A stretch of DNA of 64,000 nt from JANPPS01 sp965246835 (GCA_965246835.1 CBDFFQ010000001.1:1426001-1490000); one strand, 5' to 3'. Numbered from the stretch's first letter, positions 15,397-24,764 are shown. Notes: generated by a model not told the origin, from the letters alone. Made by a program: numbers and translations.

Positions 15397-16857
15397 TCAT
15401 GCGGCCGTCTCCATCTCACGCAAGGATTGCCGCACGCGCACGGCCGTGACCCGGCCCTCCCGCGCCAGCCGCGCATCCCGCTCCACCCGGTCCCGCAACC
15501 GCTTGGCGGCCGAGATGCGGGTCAGGAACGGCACCGCCTCCACATGCTCATCGAGCAGGGCGAGCGCTTCGGGATCCCACGGATCGGCGCTCCAGTCGGC
15601 GGCGGCCGTGGGCGTCGCCTCCACCCGGTCCATGTCGGTCGCGAGCGGCAGGATGTGGAACAGCGCGTCGAACAGCGCGTTGCAATACTCCTGCACGAGG
15701 TAGGTCGCGCCGGCATAGCCCATGAATGGCGTGCCGGTATGCCGCCGGATGATGGCGCCGGGGAACGAGGCCGGGATGAACATGCAGCGCCCACCCAACT
15801 CCGCCGCATACATCCGCTCGTTATAGGAGCCATACAGCACCAGCGGCGGCGTGGCCTTCAGCGCGGCGCGGACGGCCTGGTTGTCGGGCTTGGTGCCGGC
15901 CGTGCGGCTCACGTGGAAGGTGCAGGGAATGCCCAGCTCGCCCTCGAGGAAGCCCACGAGCCCGCGCGCATAGGTATCGGTCGCGACTACGGCGAAGCTG
16001 GCGGTCGCAAAGAAATCCTGCGTGACGGAGCGCCACAGATCCCAGATCGGCTTGATCGTGGTGTGCTTCTCGGCGGCGATGAACGGCTCGGGATCGATCC
16101 CGGTCAGTTCGCCCAGTTTGCGCAGGAAGTTGGTCGTGGCGAAGATGCCGATCGGCGCCTGCAGATAGGGGCGGTCCAGCTCCTCGCAAAGCTGGCGGCC
16201 GAACTCGCGATACATGCACACATTCACATCGGCGTCCGGCAGCTTCGCCACGTCCTCGATATGCGAGCCTAATGGAAAGACCAGGTTGATCTCGCAGCCG
16301 ACGCCCTCGACCAGGCGACGGATCTCGGCGAGGTCGGACGGCATGTTGAAAGTGCCGTAGATCGGTCCGATGATGTTGACGCGCGGCTTCACGCCCTCGG
16401 CCCGCGCCGGGCGCGGCTTGATCTTGGACTTCTTGGCGCCGAACTCGGTCCACAGCCAATAGATCGCGCGGTCCGCCGCCTGCCACTGATCCTCGTCGAT
16501 CGTGCGGGGCACGAAGCGGAGCAAATTGCTGCCCTCGGGCGTGACCCCGCCCCCGATCATCTCGGCGATGCTGCCGGTCACGACCACGGACGGCATGTCC
16601 TGCTCGAACGTGCCGGCGGCCTGGCGCAGCGCGCCCTCGGTGCCGTTCATCGACAGGCTGTCTTCGTTCAGGCCCGTCACCACCACCGGCAGCTCATGCG
16701 GCGGGAGCCCGTCCGTGTAGTGCAACACGGCCGTCACCGGCAGGTTCTCGCAGCCCACGGGCCCATCGATCACCACCCGCAGGCCGCGGATGGCGGTGAA
16801 CGCATAGACGGCGCCCCAATAGCCGCCGGCCCGATCGTGATCGAGGACGAGCGTCAC
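15397..16857 (-). CDS. bchZ: Chlorophyllide a reductase subunit BchZ
   Basis: BchZ with BchY forms the NifDK-like catalytic component of chlorophyllide a oxidoreductase, which BchX supplies with electrons to reduce ring B. I place the start at a GTG (16857) that overlaps the bchY stop (GTGA), giving 486 residues, the usual size. The N-terminus VTLVLDHDRAGGYWGAVYAF and the conserved VIDGPVGCENLPVTAVLHYTD support this over the longer open frame, which extends 417 bp into bchY. It precedes pufB, as in other superoperons. Confidence 0.96.
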   Translation of the reverse strand: MTLVLDHDRAGGYWGAVYAFTAIRGLRVVIDGPVGCENLPVTAVLHYTDGLPPHELPVVVTGLNEDSLSMNGTEGALRQAAGTFEQDMPSVVVTGSIAEMIGGGVTPEGSNLLRFVPRTIDEDQWQAADRAIYWLWTEFGAKKSKIKPRPARAEGVKPRVNIIGPIYGTFNMPSDLAEIRRLVEGVGCEINLVFPLGSHIEDVAKLPDADVNVCMYREFGRQLCEELDRPYLQAPIGIFATTNFLRKLGELTGIDPEPFIAAEKHTTIKPIWDLWRSVTQDFFATASFAVVATDTYARGLVGFLEGELGIPCTFHVSRTAGTKPDNQAVRAALKATPPLVLYGSYNERMYAAELGGRCMFIPASFPGAIIRRHTGTPFMGYAGATYLVQEYCNALFDALFHILPLATDMDRVEATPTAAADWSADPWDPEALALLDEHVEAVPFLTRISAAKRLRDRVERDARLAREGRVTAVRVRQSLREMETAA

Positions 16858-18326
16858 GTCCCCACCGCCTCGACCGCCTTCGCGCGGGCCGCCAGCGTCT
16901 TGCGGTAGCGATCGCGGGCGCCCTTCGGCTCCACCGGCACGCCCGTGGTGCCATACCCGGCGGTCGCACCGGATCCCACGCCCTCGAAGAACGACACCAT
17001 GCGCCCGAACCGGTTCACCCCGGCCGTCTGCGCCGCCACGATCCCCGCCAGCGCGCCCGCACCGGCCGCACCGAACAAGGGCCGGGCCGAGACCATATTG
17101 GTGAAATAGAGCGCCGGGATGCCGAGCTCCTTGGCCTTCTGCACCAACGGCGTCGTGCCCACCGCGAGGTTGGGACGCACATCCAGCATCGCCGCCATGT
17201 CCTGCTCGAGCGAGGCGCGGTATTGCACGTGCGTGCCGCGCGCCAGCAGCCACTCGCGATCGGCGTCGCTCCACTCCGTGCGCGGGCAGGCCGTGCCGAC
17301 ATACGGCACCTCCGCCCCGGCCTCGATCAACAGGCGGGCCACCAGCAGCTCAGACCCCTCATAGCCGGACACGGTGACGCGCGCCTTGATCGGGTGCTTG
17401 TCCAACGCCGCGCGGATGCCCGGCAGCGCCGCCGCCTTCGCCGCATCGATCTGCGCCGGGGACACGCCCGCTGCGGCACCCACGGCCTCGAGCCACGCAG
17501 CGGTCCCGTCCATGCCCACGGGGCCGGAGCCCACGACGGGCCGGCCCGCCGCGGCAAATTCCCGCACCGTCGCGGTGTAGAACGGGTGCGCCGCCGCCGC
17601 GACCTGGCAGTCCAGCGCAGCATACAGATCGCGCCACTCGCGGGACGGCAGTTGCGGCGCCACCGCCATGCCCATGGGCGCCAGCAGCGCGCCGACACCG
17701 GGGGGATCGCCCGGGAAGAACTCGCCGATCATGCACACGGTCGGCTTATCCTGTGCCGTGCGGGGGCGCGCGACAGGCCCCTGCTCGGCCTCCAGCCGGG
17801 CATAGCGCAACATGGCGCCAGCCAGCACGTCCTTCGCTTCCGCATGCGTCGGCACGCCGAAGCCCGGCACGTCGATCCCGATCACGCGCACACCGTCGAT
17901 CTGCTTCGGCAACCGGTCCAGCGGCACGCCGGAGGCCGTCGGCACGCACAGGTTGATCACCACCACGCAATCGTAGTCGGCGGGCTTGGCGACCTCATAC
18001 ACCGCGTCCCGGATATCCTCGAACAGCTGGCCGCGGACCAGCGTCTCCGAGTTGAACGGCACGTATCCCACCGTGCGCCGGGCGCCGTAGAAATGGCTGG
18101 TGAACGTCAGGCCATACACGCAGCAGGCCGAGCCGCAGAGGATCGTGGCGGTGCGCCGCATGCGCAGGCCCACGCGCAGCGAGCCAAAGGCCGGGCACAT
18201 GGATTGCGGCTGGTCGTGCGGGCCCCTGGGATAGTCGGCCATCAGCTGGTCCATGGCGGCACTCTTGCCGGCCGCGCGTGCGGCTGCGTCCAGCGTCTCC
18301 CGTCCGCCGTGGCAGCCTCCGTCCAC
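16854..18326 (-). CDS. bchY: Chlorophyllide a reductase subunit BchY
   Basis: BchY is the NifD-like subunit partner of BchZ. The protein of about 490 residues has the conserved N-terminal GGCHGG, GPHDQPQSMCPAFGSLRVGLRMRR-type sequence and CGSACCVYGLTFTSHFYG, with the cluster-binding cysteines. No ATG fits; GTG at 18326, just after the bchX stop, has GAGG 9 bp upstream, and a second GTG at 18335 overlaps the bchX stop. Translation is probably coupled to bchX. Confidence 0.95.
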   Translation of the reverse strand: MDGGCHGGRETLDAAARAAGKSAAMDQLMADYPRGPHDQPQSMCPAFGSLRVGLRMRRTATILCGSACCVYGLTFTSHFYGARRTVGYVPFNSETLVRGQLFEDIRDAVYEVAKPADYDCVVVINLCVPTASGVPLDRLPKQIDGVRVIGIDVPGFGVPTHAEAKDVLAGAMLRYARLEAEQGPVARPRTAQDKPTVCMIGEFFPGDPPGVGALLAPMGMAVAPQLPSREWRDLYAALDCQVAAAAHPFYTATVREFAAAGRPVVGSGPVGMDGTAAWLEAVGAAAGVSPAQIDAAKAAALPGIRAALDKHPIKARVTVSGYEGSELLVARLLIEAGAEVPYVGTACPRTEWSDADREWLLARGTHVQYRASLEQDMAAMLDVRPNLAVGTTPLVQKAKELGIPALYFTNMVSARPLFGAAGAGALAGIVAAQTAGVNRFGRMVSFFEGVGSGATAGYGTTGVPVEPKGARDRYRKTLAARAKAVEAVGT

Positions 18327-18327
18327 G

Positions 18328-19326
18328 CTAGACACCCTCGTAGATGACTTCGAGGGACGGCTTTTGCACCGCAACCTGGCCGCACATATCGGCCTCCGTC
18401 GCGGGCGTCAGCACCACGCCGCGGCCGACCGCGTCGCCCTTGAACAGGTTCAGCAGCGCGTCGTGCGTCAAGGGCGTGGGGCGCACGGGCGGCGCCTCGG
18501 CCACCTGTTCGGCCAGCAATTCGAACATGGCGGCCCATTCGCCGCCGGGCTTGCCGATGATCTCGTAATTGGCGCTCTTGCGGCGGATATCCTCGTTGGC
18601 GGGGATCGCCGACAACACGGGAATGCCGACCGCGTCCGCAAAGGCCTGCGCCTCGCCGGTGCCGTCATCCTTGTTGATGACCATGCCGGCCACGCCGACA
18701 TTGCCGCCCATCTTGCGGAAGTAATCGACGGCCGAGCAGACGTTGTTCGCCACATACAGCGATTGCAGGTCGTTGGAGCCGACCACGATCACCTTCTGGC
18801 ACATGTCCCGCGCGATCGGCAGGCCGAAGCCGCCGCACACGACGTCCCCCAGGAAATCCAAGAGCACATAGTCGAAGCCCCAATCGTGGAAGCCCAGCTT
18901 CTCCAGCAGCTCGAAGCCATGGATGATGCCGCGCCCGCCGCAGCCGCGGCCGACCTCGGGGCCACCCAGCTCCATCGCGAACACGCCGTCCCGGATGAAG
19001 CACACGTCGCCGATCGTGACCTTTTCCCCGGCCAGCTTCTTCTTGCTGCTGGTCTCGATGATCGTGGGGCAGGAGCGGCCGCCGAACAGCAACGACGTCG
19101 TGTCGGATTTCGGGTCGCACCCGATCAGCAGCACACGCTTGCCCTGCTGCGCCATCATGTAGCTGAGGTTGGCGAGGGTGAAACTCTTGCCGATGCCGCC
19201 TTTGCCGTAGATCGCGATGATCTGCGTCTCTTTCTTCACCGGACCGGTCGGCACGGCGTCGGGCTCGTGGCTGGCCTCTTCGCGCAGGGCCTCGGTCATC
19301 GACGCCTTCGGAACGATCGCGTTCAT
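18328..19326 (-). CDS. bchX: Chlorophyllide a reductase iron protein BchX
   Basis: BchX is the NifH-like ATPase of chlorophyllide a reductase. The 332-residue protein has a P-loop GKGGIGKSF at about residues 41-49 and cluster cysteines in GRGCGGRG and GDVVCGGFG. The N-terminal extension of about 35 residues before the P-loop is normal for BchX and separates it from BchL. ATG at 19326 overlaps the bchC stop (ATGA). Confidence 0.97.
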   Translation of the reverse strand: MNAIVPKASMTEALREEASHEPDAVPTGPVKKETQIIAIYGKGGIGKSFTLANLSYMMAQQGKRVLLIGCDPKSDTTSLLFGGRSCPTIIETSSKKKLAGEKVTIGDVCFIRDGVFAMELGGPEVGRGCGGRGIIHGFELLEKLGFHDWGFDYVLLDFLGDVVCGGFGLPIARDMCQKVIVVGSNDLQSLYVANNVCSAVDYFRKMGGNVGVAGMVINKDDGTGEAQAFADAVGIPVLSAIPANEDIRRKSANYEIIGKPGGEWAAMFELLAEQVAEAPPVRPTPLTHDALLNLFKGDAVGRGVVLTPATEADMCGQVAVQKPSLEVIYEGV

Positions 19327-20252
19327 GCGGCTTTCCAATCCAGGATCATTTTGAGGCACGAGGCATCCCCGAACGCGGTGCGGTAGGCGCTCTCCGCCGA
19401 GGCCGCCGGGGCGCGGTGGGTGATGAGGCCATCGAGCCGGAGCCGGCCCTCCCCCGCCAAGGCCGCAACGAAGGCGAGGTCCGCCGGCTGCCATTGCGCG
19501 GCGACGCGGATCCGCGCCTCCCGCATGAAGGCCGGGGCGAAGGCGAAGGACAGCCGCTCGGCATAGAAGCCGGCCAGCACCACCTCGCCGCCCGGCGCCA
19601 GCCGCGCCACCAGCGCATCCAGCAGCCCGGCATCGCCGCTCACGTCATGGATCACACGGTAATCGCGCCGCACATCCGATTCCGGATCGATCACCGAATA
19701 GCTCATGGCACCGGCCGCGCGGTCCGGATTGCGCTCCCACACCACCGGTGCGCCGCCCGCCAGCACCGTCAGCCGGGCCAACAATCGGCCCAGCACGCCG
19801 TGGCCCACGATCAGCTCCGGCAAAGCGTGCCCCGCGATCGCATGCCGCGCTGTCGCCGCCAGGGCCAGCAGCACGGCCTCATCACCCAGCGACTCGCCGA
19901 TGCGGGTCACGCGGCTGCCCTCGACCACCAAGCGGGACGCGGCGCCGCCGAATAGGCCGCGCACATCGCCAAAGCAGCGGGCGCCGGGCACGAAAACCCG
20001 GTCGCCCGCAGTGAGGCCGGACTCGGCGCCAGCTTGCACCACGCGGCCCACCGTTTCGTAGCCCGGCACCAGCGGATATCCCATGCCCGGAAAGGCCGGC
20101 ATCGTCCCGGACCACAGCAAGCGCTCGGTCCCGGTGCTGATGCCGCTGGCCTCGACATCCACCACCACGTCCGCCGCACCCGGCGCCGTCAGCTTCAGGT
20201 CGACGAGAGCGAGGTCCCGCGGTGCGGAGAGAACGACTGCTTTTGCATCCAT
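19323..20252 (-). CDS. bchC: Bacteriochlorophyllide a dehydrogenase BchC
   Basis: BchC oxidises the 3-hydroxyethyl group to 3-acetyl late in bacteriochlorophyll a synthesis. The 309-residue sequence belongs to the medium-chain dehydrogenase family and has ISTGTERLLWSGTMPAFPGMGYPLVPGYE near residue 40 in pieces typical of BchC; it lacks the structural-zinc Cys cluster. The ATG at 20252 lies about 50 bp downstream of a promoter/PpsR-type site. It heads the bchCXYZ-puf part of the superoperon. Confidence 0.96.
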   Translation of the reverse strand: MDAKAVVLSAPRDLALVDLKLTAPGAADVVVDVEASGISTGTERLLWSGTMPAFPGMGYPLVPGYETVGRVVQAGAESGLTAGDRVFVPGARCFGDVRGLFGGAASRLVVEGSRVTRIGESLGDEAVLLALAATARHAIAGHALPELIVGHGVLGRLLARLTVLAGGAPVVWERNPDRAAGAMSYSVIDPESDVRRDYRVIHDVSGDAGLLDALVARLAPGGEVVLAGFYAERLSFAFAPAFMREARIRVAAQWQPADLAFVAALAGEGRLRLDGLITHRAPAASAESAYRTAFGDASCLKMILDWKAA

Positions 20253-20300
20253 GCGCGCCTCCCCGGCTACGTTCCACGGGCCTGAGTGCCCGTAGTGAAG

Positions 20301-20332
20301 TGTCAGCCTAGACTGACGGGTGAGAGTGTCAA
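20301..20332 (-). promoter_or_regulatory. bchC promoter with PpsR/CrtJ-type palindrome
   Basis: On the - strand a TTGACA hexamer (20332-20327) is followed after 16 bp by TAGGCT (20310-20305). A near-palindrome TGTCA-N8-TGACG at 20301-20318 covers the -10 region and matches the PpsR/CrtJ consensus TGT-N12-ACA except for the last base. In Rhodobacter the bchC promoter is repressed aerobically through such sites. The -35 overlaps the 3' end of crtF. Confidence 0.75.
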
Positions 20333-21444
20333 CGATCATTTACAGCGACCAGCACGCTGACGAGCAATGGCGTGTGCGTGGCGGCTCGGCGCACCCGGCC
20401 GAAGCCGGCCCGATGCAGCAGATCGGTCAGCTCCGCCTGGGTCCGTGCCCGCCCCTGCCCCATCGCCAGCAAATAGAAGCCGAAATACGCGTCCCCGATC
20501 GGCTCGGCCCCCGGTGTGCCCGCCATCGGCTCCGCCAGCACCAGGGTTCCACCCCGCGGCAGCGCCGCCCGCACGGCCGACAGGATGGCCAGCGCCGCAT
20601 CATCGTCATGGTCATGGATGACCCGCACGAGGGAGGCCACGTCGGCCCCCGTCGGCAGCGCGCCCGCGCCGAAATCGCCGCCCACGACCGTCACGCGCTC
20701 CCGCAGCCCGGCCTGCCCGAGCCGCAGGCGCCCCCGCTCCGCCACCGGCGGCAGGTCGAACAGGATGCCGCGCAGCCCGGGCACGGACGCGCACGCCGCC
20801 TGCAGGAACCGCCCCTCGCCGCCGCCCACATCCAGCAAGCAGCGGTGCCGATGCAGCGGATAGGCGGCCAGCACCTCTCCGGCCACCAAGGGCTGGGACG
20901 CCGCCATCAGCGTGCTGTAATTGGCCACATCCGCCGCGCCGATCGCGCCGGGGGCGGCACTGCTATAGGCCCAGTACCGTCCCAGCAGCGTCGTCCCGGT
21001 TTCGCCGCGCAGCAGCGCCACGGGGTCGGCCAGGTCGGCGTAGAGCATGGCGTTGTGCTGCACCATCGCGGCAATGGCGCCGTTGCCGACCATCGCGGCA
21101 CCCAGGGGTCCCAGCCCGAAACCCTGGCGGGTGCGGCGCAGGAGCTTCAATGATACGGCAGCCAGCAGCAGCCGCTCCATCGCCGGCTCGGTCAACCCCG
21201 TGCGCTGCGCCAGGGCGGGCGCCCCGAGCGGCCCGGCCGACAGCAGGTCGAACAATTTGAGCTGCACGCAGGCGGCCAGCACCTGCGAATAGACGAAGCC
21301 GGCGCACAGATCGAACAGCGCCCGCGTTCGCTGCCGCGCCAGGGGCCGGGTCAGCGGGAAGGCGGCGGCCCAGGCACGGAACCGTGGGCTCGCGATCAGC
21401 CGGTCCCGCCAGCGCGGGCGCCCCATGGTCAGCGTGGCGCTCAT
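20329..21444 (-). CDS. crtF: Demethylspheroidene/hydroxy-carotenoid O-methyltransferase CrtF
   Basis: CrtF methylates the tertiary hydroxyl introduced by CrtC in the spheroidene/spirilloxanthin pathways. The 371-residue protein has a dimerisation region with LTRPLARQRTRALFDLCAGFVYSQ and a SAM domain with LLDVGGGEGRFL near residue 205, then VTVVGGDF and RVIHDHDDD. These are features of the plant-type O-methyltransferase family to which CrtF belongs. The start codon overlaps the crtE stop by one base (TGATG). Confidence 0.94.
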   Translation of the reverse strand: MSATLTMGRPRWRDRLIASPRFRAWAAAFPLTRPLARQRTRALFDLCAGFVYSQVLAACVQLKLFDLLSAGPLGAPALAQRTGLTEPAMERLLLAAVSLKLLRRTRQGFGLGPLGAAMVGNGAIAAMVQHNAMLYADLADPVALLRGETGTTLLGRYWAYSSAAPGAIGAADVANYSTLMAASQPLVAGEVLAAYPLHRHRCLLDVGGGEGRFLQAACASVPGLRGILFDLPPVAERGRLRLGQAGLRERVTVVGGDFGAGALPTGADVASLVRVIHDHDDDAALAILSAVRAALPRGGTLVLAEPMAGTPGAEPIGDAYFGFYLLAMGQGRARTQAELTDLLHRAGFGRVRRAATHTPLLVSVLVAVNDR

Positions 21445-22313
21445 CAGGCGGCGTGCCGCGCCAGCTCCTTCGGCAGCAGGCGCCGGGTCTCGCTGGCGAT
21501 GTGGCTGCGCAGCTCGCTCATGCCACGGCAGGGCGGGACGCTCTCGACCGCTTCGGCCGACAGCTCCTCGAGCCGGGCGATGGCGCCATCGAGGCCCAGC
21601 TCGCGGACCGCATTCGGGCGGTCATGTGCCACGTCCTGGTTCACCGGCTTGCCCACATCCTCGGCCCGCGCCGTCGCGTCCAGGATATCGTCCGCCACCT
21701 GGAACGCCTCCCCCAGCCGCGCGCCCAGCCGGCGCCAGGGTTCGGCTTCGGCGCCCGTCGAGGCCGCGCCCGCGATGGTGGCGGCGGCAAACAGGGCACC
21801 GGTCTTCTCGCGCTGGTATTGCGCCAGGTCGATCGCGTCCTCGCACTCCCAGGCCTGCCCGGCCACGATGCCGGCCGGCACCCCCACGGACTGTCCGAGC
21901 ACAAGCATCAGCGGTCCCATCCGCAGCGGCGCCAAGGCGGCCCCGGAGGCCACGGCCTGAAACGCCAGCACGATCAGCGCGTCCCCGGCCAGTACCGCGA
22001 GCGGCTGGCCGAAGGCGCGGTGCACCGTGGGCCGGCCGCGGCGGGTATCGGCGTCATCGAAACACGGCAGGTCATCATGGACCAACGAGGCGCAGTGCAG
22101 CAGCTCGATCCCGACCGCCGCGGCCTCGCTGACCTCCGGCTGGTCTTCGCCGCACGCGGCGGCCACGGCCAGGCACAGGCGCGGGCGGATGCGGGCGCCC
22201 CGGGGGAACACGGCATGGCGCATGGCGGCGGCGAGGCGGGGCGGGCAGCCCGGCTGGTCGGCGCGGGCCAGGGCGGTTTGCAGCGCCCGTTCGATCCGGC
22301 TTATCACGTCCAT
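21444..22313 (-). CDS. crtE: Geranylgeranyl diphosphate synthase CrtE
   Basis: CrtE makes the C20 precursor for carotenoids and the bacteriochlorophyll tail. The 289-residue protein has the first Asp-rich motif in LVHDDLPCFDDADTRRG (about residue 80) and the second in QVADDILDATA (about residue 210). It opens the crtEF-bchCXYZ-puf run and is divergent from crtD. The shared 88-bp region contains a PpsR/CrtJ-type site. Confidence 0.95.
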   Translation of the reverse strand: MDVISRIERALQTALARADQPGCPPRLAAAMRHAVFPRGARIRPRLCLAVAAACGEDQPEVSEAAAVGIELLHCASLVHDDLPCFDDADTRRGRPTVHRAFGQPLAVLAGDALIVLAFQAVASGAALAPLRMGPLMLVLGQSVGVPAGIVAGQAWECEDAIDLAQYQREKTGALFAAATIAGAASTGAEAEPWRRLGARLGEAFQVADDILDATARAEDVGKPVNQDVAHDRPNAVRELGLDGAIARLEELSAEAVESVPPCRGMSELRSHIASETRRLLPKELARHAA

Positions 22314-22355
22314 CCGCCGCCCCCGCTTGTGTCACGCATTCTTGTCAATTACGAC

Positions 22356-22373
22356 TGTCAATCCGACCTGACA
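22356..22373. promoter_or_regulatory. PpsR/CrtJ-type operator between crtE and crtD
   Basis: TGTCAATCCGACCTGACA is an exact TGT-N12-ACA palindrome with the extended TGTCA/TGACA arms. It lies 43 bp from the crtE start and 29 bp from the crtD start; an extra TGTCA half-site is at 22343. It probably represses both divergent carotenoid units in high oxygen or light. No ppsR gene is in the window. Confidence 0.82.
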
Positions 22374-22401
22374 GTGGGGTCAAGCGGAAAGTTGGGGCAG
22401 G

Positions 22402-23901
22402 ATGGCGGAGCGGGTCGTGGTGGTGGGCGCGGGCATGGGCGGGCTGTCCGCCGCGCTCGACCTGGTGCGCCAGGGGTGCGACGTGACGGTGCTGGAACGG
22501 CAGGCGGCACCGGGCGGCAAGATGCGCCGGGTGGGCATGGCCGGGATCGACGCCGGGCCCACGGTGTTCACGATGCGCTGGGTGTTCGAGGAGCTGTTTG
22601 GCGATGCCGGCGCCACGCTGGCCGAGCACGTCGACCTCACCCCAGCCGCGACCCTGGCCCGGCATGCCTGGGGAGACCAACGACTCGACCTGTTTGCCGA
22701 CATCGACCGCTCCGCCGACGCGATCGGCGCCTTCTGTGGGGAGGCCGCCGGCTACCGCGCCTTCGTGGCCGAAGCCCGGCGCATCTATCGCACGTTGGAG
22801 AAGCCCTTCCTGCGGAGCCCGAGGCCCACCGCCATGTCCCTCGCCCTGGGCGCCGGGATCGGGCCCATGCTGGGCGTGCGGCCGTTCGACACGATGGCGA
22901 CCGCGCTGCGCAGCCATTTCCGGGCCCCCCGGCTGCGCCAGCTATTCGGCCGGTATGCTACCTATTGCGGCTCCTCCCCCTACCGCGCCCCGGCCACGCT
23001 CATGCTGGTGGCGCATGTGGAGCAGGACGGGGTCTGGCTGATCGAGGGCGGCATGGCCCGCCTGGCCGCCGCCACCGCCGCCCTCGCCGCGAGCCAGGGC
23101 GCCCGGTTCCGCTACGGCGTGGACGTCGCCGAAATCCTGGTCGCCGCAGGCCGCGCCGCCGGCGTGCGCCTTACCACGGGAGAGCGGATCGCCGCCGACC
23201 GCATCGTGTGGAACGGGGACCCGAACGCGCTGGCCGCAGGGCTTGCGGGCCGGGCGGCGCGGGAAGCGGGGCCCGGCACGCGGGTGGCGGACCGTTCGCT
23301 CTCCGCCATCACCTGGGCCATGTCGGCGGAGATCAGCGGCTTTCCCCTCCTACACCACACGGTGTTCTTCTCCGAGCATTACCCGGCCGAGTTCCGGGAC
23401 CTCGAAGCCGGGCGCATCCCCGCCGCCGGCACCGCCTATATTTGCGCGCAAGACCGCGCCGATACCGACGAAGCGCCGCCCGCCGGGCCAGAGCGCCTGC
23501 TGCTGCTGATCAACGCGCCCCCCCACGGGGACCGCCGCCCCTTTCCGGAGACCGCTGCATGCCTGGAGACCACGAAACGCCTATTGGCCCGCAGCGGCCT
23601 GGTGCTCGAGCCACGGGAGACGATCACGACGGACCCGCCGGCCTGGGAGCGGCTGTTCCCGGCGACGGGGGGCGCCCTGTACGGCCCGGCGGTTCACGGC
23701 TCGATGAGCACCTTCCGGCGGCCGGGCGCGCGGACGAAGCTGCCGGGCCTCTATCTGGCGGGGGGCGCCACCCATCCGGGGGCAGGGGTGCCGATGGCGG
23801 CGCTGTCGGGCCGGGTGGCGGCGGCGGCGATTCTGCAGGACCGCGGTTCGATGCGCCGGTCCCGCCCCGTGGCTATGCCTGGTGGTATGTCGATGCGCTA
23901 A
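22402..23901 (+). CDS. crtD: Methoxyneurosporene (hydroxycarotenoid 3,4-) desaturase CrtD
   Basis: CrtD is an FAD-dependent C-3,4 desaturase acting after CrtC. The 499-residue protein starts with the dinucleotide-binding VVVVGAGMGGLSAALDL and has the CrtD hallmark DAGPTVFTMRWVFEELF near residue 50, which distinguishes it from CrtI. The C-terminal LYLAGGATHPGAGVPMAALSGR motif is complete. The last roughly 25 residues run on into the crtC coding region in another frame and look like a non-conserved tail. CrtI itself is not in the window. Confidence 0.92.
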   Translation: MAERVVVVGAGMGGLSAALDLVRQGCDVTVLERQAAPGGKMRRVGMAGIDAGPTVFTMRWVFEELFGDAGATLAEHVDLTPAATLARHAWGDQRLDLFADIDRSADAIGAFCGEAAGYRAFVAEARRIYRTLEKPFLRSPRPTAMSLALGAGIGPMLGVRPFDTMATALRSHFRAPRLRQLFGRYATYCGSSPYRAPATLMLVAHVEQDGVWLIEGGMARLAAATAALAASQGARFRYGVDVAEILVAAGRAAGVRLTTGERIAADRIVWNGDPNALAAGLAGRAAREAGPGTRVADRSLSAITWAMSAEISGFPLLHHTVFFSEHYPAEFRDLEAGRIPAAGTAYICAQDRADTDEAPPAGPERLLLLINAPPHGDRRPFPETAACLETTKRLLARSGLVLEPRETITTDPPAWERLFPATGGALYGPAVHGSMSTFRRPGARTKLPGLYLAGGATHPGAGVPMAALSGRVAAAAILQDRGSMRRSRPVAMPGGMSMR

Positions 23902-24764
23902 GCGATGACGGGGCGCACGGCCTCACGATCATCGCCTTCATCGGCAGCGTGTTCAGCCCCTGGTACGCCTGGGCCCGCCGGGGCGGTGCGCCGGCCCGCC
24001 CGCAGCAGCACGTGTCGCTGAACGCCGTCCTGTATGGCCGCCCGAAGCGCTGGGCGATGACGGAGCGGAATGAGGCCGCGCTGGAGTCCGGGCCCCGGCA
24101 CCTCGCCATCGGGCCGAGCCGGTTGGACTGGGATGGCAACACGCTGGTGATCCACGTGGACGAGGTCACGGTCCCGGTCCCCACCCGTCTGCGCGGCACC
24201 ATCCGCGTGCATCCGGCCGCGCTGACCGGCCGCCAGTTCACGCTGGACTCCGCAGGCCGCCATCGCTGGTCCCCGATCGCCCCGGTGTCACGGGTGGAGG
24301 TCGCGCTGACCTCCCCGGGCCTGCGCTGGTCCGGCCCTGGCTATTTCGACACCAATGCCGGGTCCGTGCCGTTGGAGCAGGATTTTGTCAGCTGGGATTG
24401 GTGCCGCGCGCCGACGCCGGAGGGGGCCACGATCTTGTATAACGCCCACCGCCGCACAGGAGGCGAGCAAGCATTGGCCTTGCAAGTGGCGCGGGACGGC
24501 GTGGTGACGGAGCGCGAGCCGCCGCCCGTCGCGCCGCTGCCGCGCACGTTGTGGCGCATGGCGCAGGACACCAGGGCGGATACCGGGCACCAGCCGCGCC
24601 GGCTGCAGCGAATGGAGGACACGCCATTCTATGCCCGCAGCGTGATCGGCACGCGGCTGTTCGGGCAGGATGTGACGGCGGTGCATGAGAGCCTGTCGCT
24701 CGACCGGTTCCGGATGCCGTGGGTGCAGGCATTGCTGCCGTTCCGGGTGCCGCGCCGGGGGTGA
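23847..24764 (+). CDS. crtC: Carotenoid 1,2-hydratase CrtC (start uncertain)
   Basis: CrtC adds water to the psi end group of acyclic carotenoids. Family sequence begins at FDAPVPPRGYAWWYVDALSDDG and runs through LTIIAFIGSVFSPWYAWAR to the C-terminal FYARSVIGTRLFGQDVTAVHESLSLDRF, about 305 residues, a normal length. The coordinate given is where similarity begins. No ATG, GTG or TTG lies in this frame nearby: the nearest ATG upstream is at 23559, well inside crtD, and would add about 96 residues with no family likeness. The start may be a rare codon, or a small indel may have displaced it from the ATG at 23851 in the crtD frame. Confidence 0.85.
   Translation, partial: FDAPVPPRGYAWWYVDALSDDGAHGLTIIAFIGSVFSPWYAWARRGGAPARPQQHVSLNAVLYGRPKRWAMTERNEAALESGPRHLAIGPSRLDWDGNTLVIHVDEVTVPVPTRLRGTIRVHPAALTGRQFTLDSAGRHRWSPIAPVSRVEVALTSPGLRWSGPGYFDTNAGSVPLEQDFVSWDWCRAPTPEGATILYNAHRRTGGEQALALQVARDGVVTEREPPPVAPLPRTLWRMAQDTRADTGHQPRRLQRMEDTPFYARSVIGTRLFGQDVTAVHESLSLDRFRMPWVQALLPFRVPRRG

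Noticed and set aside
15397..17274. A 625-residue version of BchZ
   Set aside because: The extra N-terminal part lies inside bchY in another frame and has no family similarity; the GTG at 16857 fits the known BchZ start.
16854..19326. bchX and bchY as nitrogenase genes nifH/nifD
   Set aside because: BchY motifs (GPHDQPQSMCPAFGS) and the order bchC-X-Y-Z-puf identify chlorophyllide reductase; no nif genes are present.
21384..24764. A 1,126-residue open frame on the + strand spanning crtE, crtD and crtC
   Set aside because: Only its last 305 residues resemble a protein (CrtC). The rest is antisense to crtE or in a shadow frame of crtD.
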